DNA of 64,000 nt from Diatrype stigma (lineage: Eukaryota > Ascomycota > Sordariomycetes > Xylariales > Diatrypaceae), in contig JAKJXP020000042.1 in the NCBI GenBank assembly GCA_022225965.2, positions 62,001 to 126,000 on the forward strand, read 5' to 3'. The translations under genes were made by a program, and so were the position numbers. This document shows positions 59,501 through 64,000 of this stretch, piece by piece. Position 1 is the first letter of the stretch. Every line of letters begins with the position of its first letter. The notes beneath the pieces are model-generated. The model saw nothing but the letters and a program-made list of their open reading frames with translations, ran no database searches and had not been told where the DNA came from.

Positions 59501-60706
59501 TTCTTTATTATAAACGATTTTTAACGGTAAACGGTTTAATATTCGGTAATCTTTTTTTTGTTTTACATAAATGAAACTAAAATTAGGAGCTTTTTATATA
59601 ATTAAGATATAAATCTGTCTATTAATTCCAATCAAAATAAAACTTTCCGTATGGAAATTAATAAAGGCAGCGTTTCGTCGAAGCCATTTTTTTCTTAGAA
59701 AAATATTATAAAACTTATTTATATCCATAATAAACGTTCGAATAATCGTTATAATATTTTTTATAATAAATAAAAAAATAACGTAATAAATAATCGGAAC
59801 TGTATTATTATTAGTTATTTTTAGTTTATATTTTTCGAATAGTTTAATTTGCTAAAGGCCTAATTTTTTAATTAAAGCTGGGCTAACGAATTCAAATAAA
59901 AATCCGGAATTTATTAGGCATCGACGAATTACTTAATTATTTACTTTTTTATCGATATAATCCAAATAAATGGCATTATTATCGGTTTTGGCTTAATTTA
60001 TAAATTTAAGAAAAGGATTAATCGCAACTATTATTTATATAGAATTTATTTGTATAAAATGGAATTATAGATTGGTAAGTCGGAATTTTTTCGATAATCT
60101 CGGCTTTCGGTTTTTTACGAAAAGGCCCATTTTTTTGCCCAGCTGAATTCTTAATATTAGGAAACGATCCAGCAATTATCCCCAAGTAATATTCGGAAAC
60201 GAAATGGATTTAAAAATCGCATTAATGTTAATACGATTTTCTAAATGATCTTTATAGGTTTTAATAAATACCGTATTATCAGATTTTCGAATACGGAACG
60301 ACTTTTTTTTTATTCGGTTTTTTATATTAATTAATTGCTGCTTTAACTTTTTAATTAAAAAAAACTTAAGTCTTAAAAGCGGATTTCGATCTCGAAAGGC
60401 CAATGATATAACCTTACGAATGGGATTTATAGGATTATATTTAGATTTAATAAGCCAACGACTCGATGGATCTTTAAAAAAAGGAAAAATCGGGCGTTTA
60501 AAAAAAGCTAATAAACCAATAAAAGGCTTAGGTTTTAAATTATTTATAAACGGATCCGGCCTCGAATTATTATTAATGTTTATACGATAAGAATTAAGGA
60601 TTATTATTACCGAAACAAGGGCCTTCGGTTTTGGCTTGGAAAATCGGTAACCGGCAATAACGGAAATCGACGATATAGCCGCAACGTAAATACCATTATT
60701 AATCAT
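56560..60706 (-). pseudogene. Minus-strand gypsy pol remnant (RT, RNase H)
   Basis: The minus strand shows RT-like sequence around 57900-57550 (AKTAFIAPNGQ, then DIFIDNHNISTRFFDNF in place of the FIDD region). After a connection segment comes RNase H at 57008-56811 (TKYNTGKRKTLGIIKALAKY, then PVMLYTNHQNLLKVFG, with Asp changed to Asn in YTDH). A longer open run of 176 codons at 60706-60176 precedes RT and may be the spacer or protease region. Homology to the plus-strand fragment at 52011 ends abruptly near 56560. Confidence 0.7.
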
Positions 60707-60799
60707 ATCTTTATAAGGAAAAAATTAAATAGTATTATTTAAATCCTTTTTAACAATTTGTCCTATTTTTACCTAAACTTGGCGCTTTTAGTATTTCAA

Positions 60800-63251
60800 T
60801 TTATCCGGAATTAGTTTAAAGCGTTTAATGCATTTACGAATCTTATTTCTAATAACATTCGGCTAAAGTAATTCCGAACAATCTATTAAAAAATGACCCT
60901 AATTACTACAATTAAAGCATATAAGAACATAATATTCCTTTCCGAAAAATCCGCGACGCTTTTTATTCCTAAAAGCCTAACCATACTGGTTTCCTAAGCC
61001 TATACCACCAAATAAACGAATATCAGCTTTTTAATTACCTATTTAAGGGCCGTTTTAAGCATTACCATTTTATACATTATTCTAAATATTACCATTTTAA
61101 ATACCGCCATTAACGCCATTCTAAACGCCATTCTGAATCGGTATAAGGGCGTTTTAAAAAAAAACGTTTTAAAAAAAGGTATTCTATAGGATAAAAGCCG
61201 CTAAAGGATTTTAAGAACCCTGCTTATATCCATTATAAGCATTCTAAATATCTTATTTATTTATTCTATTACTTTAATAACCTTTAATTCCAATTAAATA
61301 ATTCATTATCGGAAAATAAATAACATTTACCGCTGGGATCGATTTATTAATAACGTTTTTTTATTAAATAATATATAATTTAATACGATAAGTTTATATA
61401 TTTAAAGATTAAAACGGCTGTTATTATTGGAACTATTAAGTATTATATTGTTACAAAAACTAAAATCCTTCATTTTCGGAGGTAAGGATAATAAGGCCTG
61501 GACTTATTAAATTCTATTGTTTATTAAATTTATGCATTTGGCGGAATAACAATCCCATTTCCTAAATAGCCTTTTTATTAAATATACGGCCTTTAAAACT
61601 TTTTAAGGCATTAATTTTATTTACGAATTTATTTTTTCGGTTAAGACGGTATATAATATTAATAATTAAATCTTTAACGTTATAATAAATGCAGGTCTTA
61701 ACGAATTCGCGGTTTTTATTAACCAATTTCTCGGCAATTAACCAATTAAAGACGCAATTCTAATAATAATAATTACGCTTATTATTATTAATATATATAT
61801 ATTTATAAAGACGATCTTTTAATTTAATAAGTTATTTATTAATTGCTTATTTCGTAAATTCGTTAACGCGCTTTAAATAATGAAATAACTTCTTTTCCGA
61901 TAGCCGTTTCAGGTTATCGATTCGGAATGCGTTATTTTAATCGTTAATGCGGATTTTAACCGGAAATTTTTAAATAAAGCTGTTTTTCATTTAAGTCCAA
62001 TTTAATCGACGCTTTTCGGGGATTTGAAAATATTATTTGCGGGCATTCATTTTTAGATTTAATCGAAAGACTAATCTTATTTTAACTAAATTAAGATTAT
62101 TAGCGGCCGTAAAAAAAGTTTCCTTAATATAAATCGCTATATCGTTCAAATATTCCTAAAGCGATTTTTCCGGTAACCCTTCGAAAATCGAAGAAATAAA
62201 AAACATAATAATAACGAATAATCGAGGTATAACGGTATTAGGATGGTTAAAATCTCGTTTAAACTCGTTTATAGCTTCCAGGAATTCAGCAATTTAAGCA
62301 ATAAATCCTTAAAACCTAACTAACATCTCGGCAAGAATACCAATTTTATTATAATCCAAAATAATTAAGGTTTATAAAGTCGATAAAGTTAATTAAATAC
62401 CTTTATAATTAACGAATTATAAATCGGCGACCATATTAATAATAAATCGACGAATTAATAAATCGACGAATTAACGGACTAATAAATCGGAAAATTAACG
62501 AATCGATAAATTAACGTATTAACGGATTAACAAAATAACGAAACAAATAATATTCAAATATAAGCAATTTATTCGACGCATTTATTCCGATAATACAATA
62601 AAGAAGGTTTAATAATTAGCGGCGTTATTCTTAATTAATACTTATTCGATACTTAATTAGTACTTAAATAATATTTAAACATAATAAGGTTTATTAATTA
62701 CCCAACTTGCTTATTTAAATAGATAATCTTTTAAAGTATTTCGCTTAAGAAAAAACGAATCTTATATATACGTTATTTATTTAAAAAAATGAATTACTAA
62801 CTTCATCCGGTATTAAGGAAATGACGTAATAAATAAGTTTTTCCAACTTTTAAGTTTTGAAATAAGGGATAAGGTTTTGAAAAATCGATAAGGGATTAGG
62901 ATAAAAAGGAACCTCTTACTTTTTAACCGAAAATAATTTCCAGGAATCTTTCGCGTATTCGAATAAATAAATTAACGATTCTCGTAATGAAATAAATATA
63001 ATAAAAACAATCGTATTAAACGAATTATGGCGTAATATTAAAGAATTAAAAAAAGGAATAAAAAGAATAACAATAAAATGAATAATTCTTATAATTTTAA
63101 TATGGCGTAATTTAATTAAAATTATTAGTTTTTCAAAATTTTCGTTAATAACCGAAACTAAAGCGTAAATAATTAACAGAAACTGAAAAAACCACGTCGA
63201 ATTGTAAAATGGTTTAAGTAAAAAGTGTAAATAGGACTCCATATGGAGCAA
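60800..63251 (-). pseudogene. Minus-strand gag remnant with zinc knuckle
   Basis: Reading from just after the primer-binding site, the first 111 codons (63251-62916) stay open. Near its end the minus strand encodes CFNCSN*GHFLIDC at 60919-60878, an exact CX2CX4HX4C nucleocapsid knuckle apart from one stop. This confirms that the element runs leftwards from the right LTR. Confidence 0.75.
62440..62540. repeat. Degenerate tandem repeat of about 18 bp
   Basis: Units resembling AATAAATCGACGAATTAA recur about five times with transitions between them, inside the gag remnant. Probably a repeated peptide of the original Gag (Asp/Glu/Leu-rich), now mutated. Confidence 0.5.
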
Positions 63252-63259
63252 TCCGCGTA

Positions 63260-63284
63260 GGTTCGAGTCCCACTTTCGTTACCA
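63260..63284 (-). promoter_or_regulatory. tRNA primer-binding site of the gypsy element
   Basis: Two bases inside the right LTR, the plus strand reads GGTTCGAGTCCCAC followed by TTTCGTTACCA: a tRNA 3' end with T-loop, acceptor strand, discriminator A and CCA. Its complement on the minus strand (TGGTAACGAAAGTGGGACTC...) is therefore a 25-nt primer-binding site. The RNA would have an acceptor 5' strand AACGAAA; I cannot name the tRNA. Confidence 0.85.
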
Positions 63285-63286
63285 AA

Positions 63287-63408
63287 TGTGGGATCATTAC
63301 GGGGATCCGGAATCAAGGGGAAAAGAAGTTATATTCTCCTAAGTGAGTAAAGCTAAGCTAAAAGCTAAGGAGATCTATCTAGTAGCGAATCCACGTGACC
63401 GCCCCACA
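63287..63408 (-). repeat. Right LTR of the gypsy block
   Basis: 122 bp from TGTGGGATCATT to CCGCCCCACA with intact TG..CA ends and almost no RIP damage. In minus orientation this is the element's 5' LTR, next to the primer-binding site. Confidence 0.9.
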
Positions 63409-63846
63409 CTTTCGATGGTTTCCGCTCGGCTGTACTTGGTAGTGATCAAGCTATCCTCACTAATGTGAGACTATCTGGAGTATAGATCGATCCTACCGAA
63501 TATCCGACGCGCTAGTGACGACCAAGGCCAAGGAAAGCGCCTGGAAAGGGGCACCATAGCGCACTATAGCGCACTATAAGCGTGTATAGCGGGTGTAGCG
63601 TGTCATCGCAGCGTATCGATAACAATAGCCCCTGCCAACCCTGCCCAACTAGGGCTGTTAGGGCTACTACTGCAGCATACCCCGCCAATATGTCATTGAG
63701 AACACCTGGTTATTTGCACGGGAAACTGGGGACTGACTGGTAGAAAAATTAGCTTGTCTTGTTTACCCCTCGTTTAAAAACAGCGCAGCCTCAGCGTTGC
63801 TTTCTTGACAACTGCGCAACATGCAACCAGCTGCATTATCAACACC
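63409..63846. other. Promoter region of adenylosuccinate synthetase
   Basis: Normal-composition DNA between the element and the ADSS start. It contains near-tandem ATAGCGCACT units (63557-63580) and variants of TATAGCG to about 63600. No separate gene is supported. Confidence 0.5.
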
Positions 63847-64000
63847 ATGGCTACCATCATTTTAGGGTCCCAATGGGGGTAAGTACCATGCAATTGGCCC
63901 ATGTGGACATGCTAAACAAGAGATCTCCCAATTAATATGCTTATTTCTCGTGTTTTAGGGACGAAGGCAAGGGTACGAACGATCCTCCAAACCTCTCGCG
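63847..64000 (+). CDS. Adenylosuccinate synthetase, first two exons
   Basis: Exon 1 (63847-63878) and a 14-nt exon 2 (63959-63972) join to MATIILGSQWGDEGKG, the invariant N-terminal GTP-binding (P-loop-like) motif QWGDEGKGK of adenylosuccinate synthetase. The donors are GTAAGT and GTACGA, and the acceptor is TTTTAG. The enzyme joins IMP and aspartate with GTP to make adenylosuccinate in AMP synthesis, in the cytosol. The Asp and Lys of the motif are catalytic and phosphate-binding. The third exon lies beyond the window. This is a housekeeping single-copy gene, only 438 bp from a heavily mutated retroelement. Confidence 0.9.

Larger units (their letters stand above)
51054..63408 (-). mobile_element. 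RIP-mutated Ty3/gypsy LTR retrotransposon block, nested or rearranged
   Basis: Direct 122-bp LTRs bound 12.35 kb of strongly AT-rich DNA. A primer-binding site just inside the right LTR shows minus orientation, and gag zinc knuckle, then RT and RNase H follow in that direction (63250 to about 56560). From there the expected minus-strand integrase is replaced by unrelated sequence, and a plus-strand RT-RNase H-integrase fragment of the same family sits at 52011-54330 beside a 0.7 kb palindrome. The length is nearly twice that of a normal gypsy element. No convincing target-site duplication is seen (GATTT left, CTTTC right). No frame is intact. Confidence 0.8.

Noticed and set aside
60176..60706. 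176-codon minus-strand frame as a host gene
   Set aside because: AT-rich, Ile/Lys/Asn-biased and positioned between gag knuckle and RT of the gypsy element; part of the element.
63260..63284. tRNA gene suggested by GGTTCGAGTCCC and CCA
   Set aside because: Only the 3' end is present, CCA is encoded, and it abuts an LTR; it is a primer-binding site.

Overview
This window looks like nuclear DNA of a filamentous ascomycete (Pezizomycotina). Genes carry short GT..AG introns, there is a Zn2Cys6 regulator, an SAT4/PTH11-type rhodopsin-domain protein and several fungal short-chain dehydrogenases. Two AT-rich blocks hold LTR retrotransposons whose differences are overwhelmingly C-to-T and G-to-A, the mark of repeat-induced point mutation (RIP). 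All exon models were built by eye from splice signals, reading-frame closure and recalled family motifs; no alignment was run. Every multi-exon model called as an intact gene closes to a whole number of codons.

Layout. 1-290 is the end of a proline-iminopeptidase-like hydrolase. 823-6852 is a complete but dead Ty1/copia element with both LTRs. 7184-31976 is a gene-bearing stretch: a vanillyl-alcohol-oxidase-type flavoenzyme, an unknown protein, a short-chain dehydrogenase (SDR), a rhodopsin-domain membrane protein, a TMEM97/EXPERA protein, two unrecognised conserved-looking proteins, a decayed secreted-protein gene, two more SDRs, a decayed cytochrome P450 and a SnoaL-like protein. An assembly gap with an odd poly-G/N/poly-C signature sits at 20900-21031.

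32758-48666 is the most coherent part: an MFS pump, a Zn2Cys6 regulator, a CE4/PuuE-like polysaccharide-deacetylase-family hydrolase, an amidase-signature enzyme, a 14-TM-type MFS transporter, an NCS1 nucleobase/allantoin-type permease and an amidohydrolase-2 enzyme with frameshifts. The permease and the C-N hydrolases suggest uptake and stepwise hydrolysis of a nitrogen-containing small molecule. Both divergent promoters inside the cluster carry the same pair of palindromes, TCGGA-N5-TCCGA and TCGGA-N2-TCCGA, with GATA sites nearby, so a pathway-specific regulator plus general nitrogen control is plausible. The substrate is not known.

49582-50905 is a SET-domain protein with an N-terminal signal-like segment. 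51054-63408 is a 12.3 kb RIP-mutated block bounded by 122-bp direct LTRs, with a 25-nt tRNA primer-binding site showing minus orientation. It contains oppositely oriented Ty3/gypsy pol fragments and a large palindrome, so it is nested or rearranged. The window closes with the first two exons of adenylosuccinate synthetase (63847 onward).
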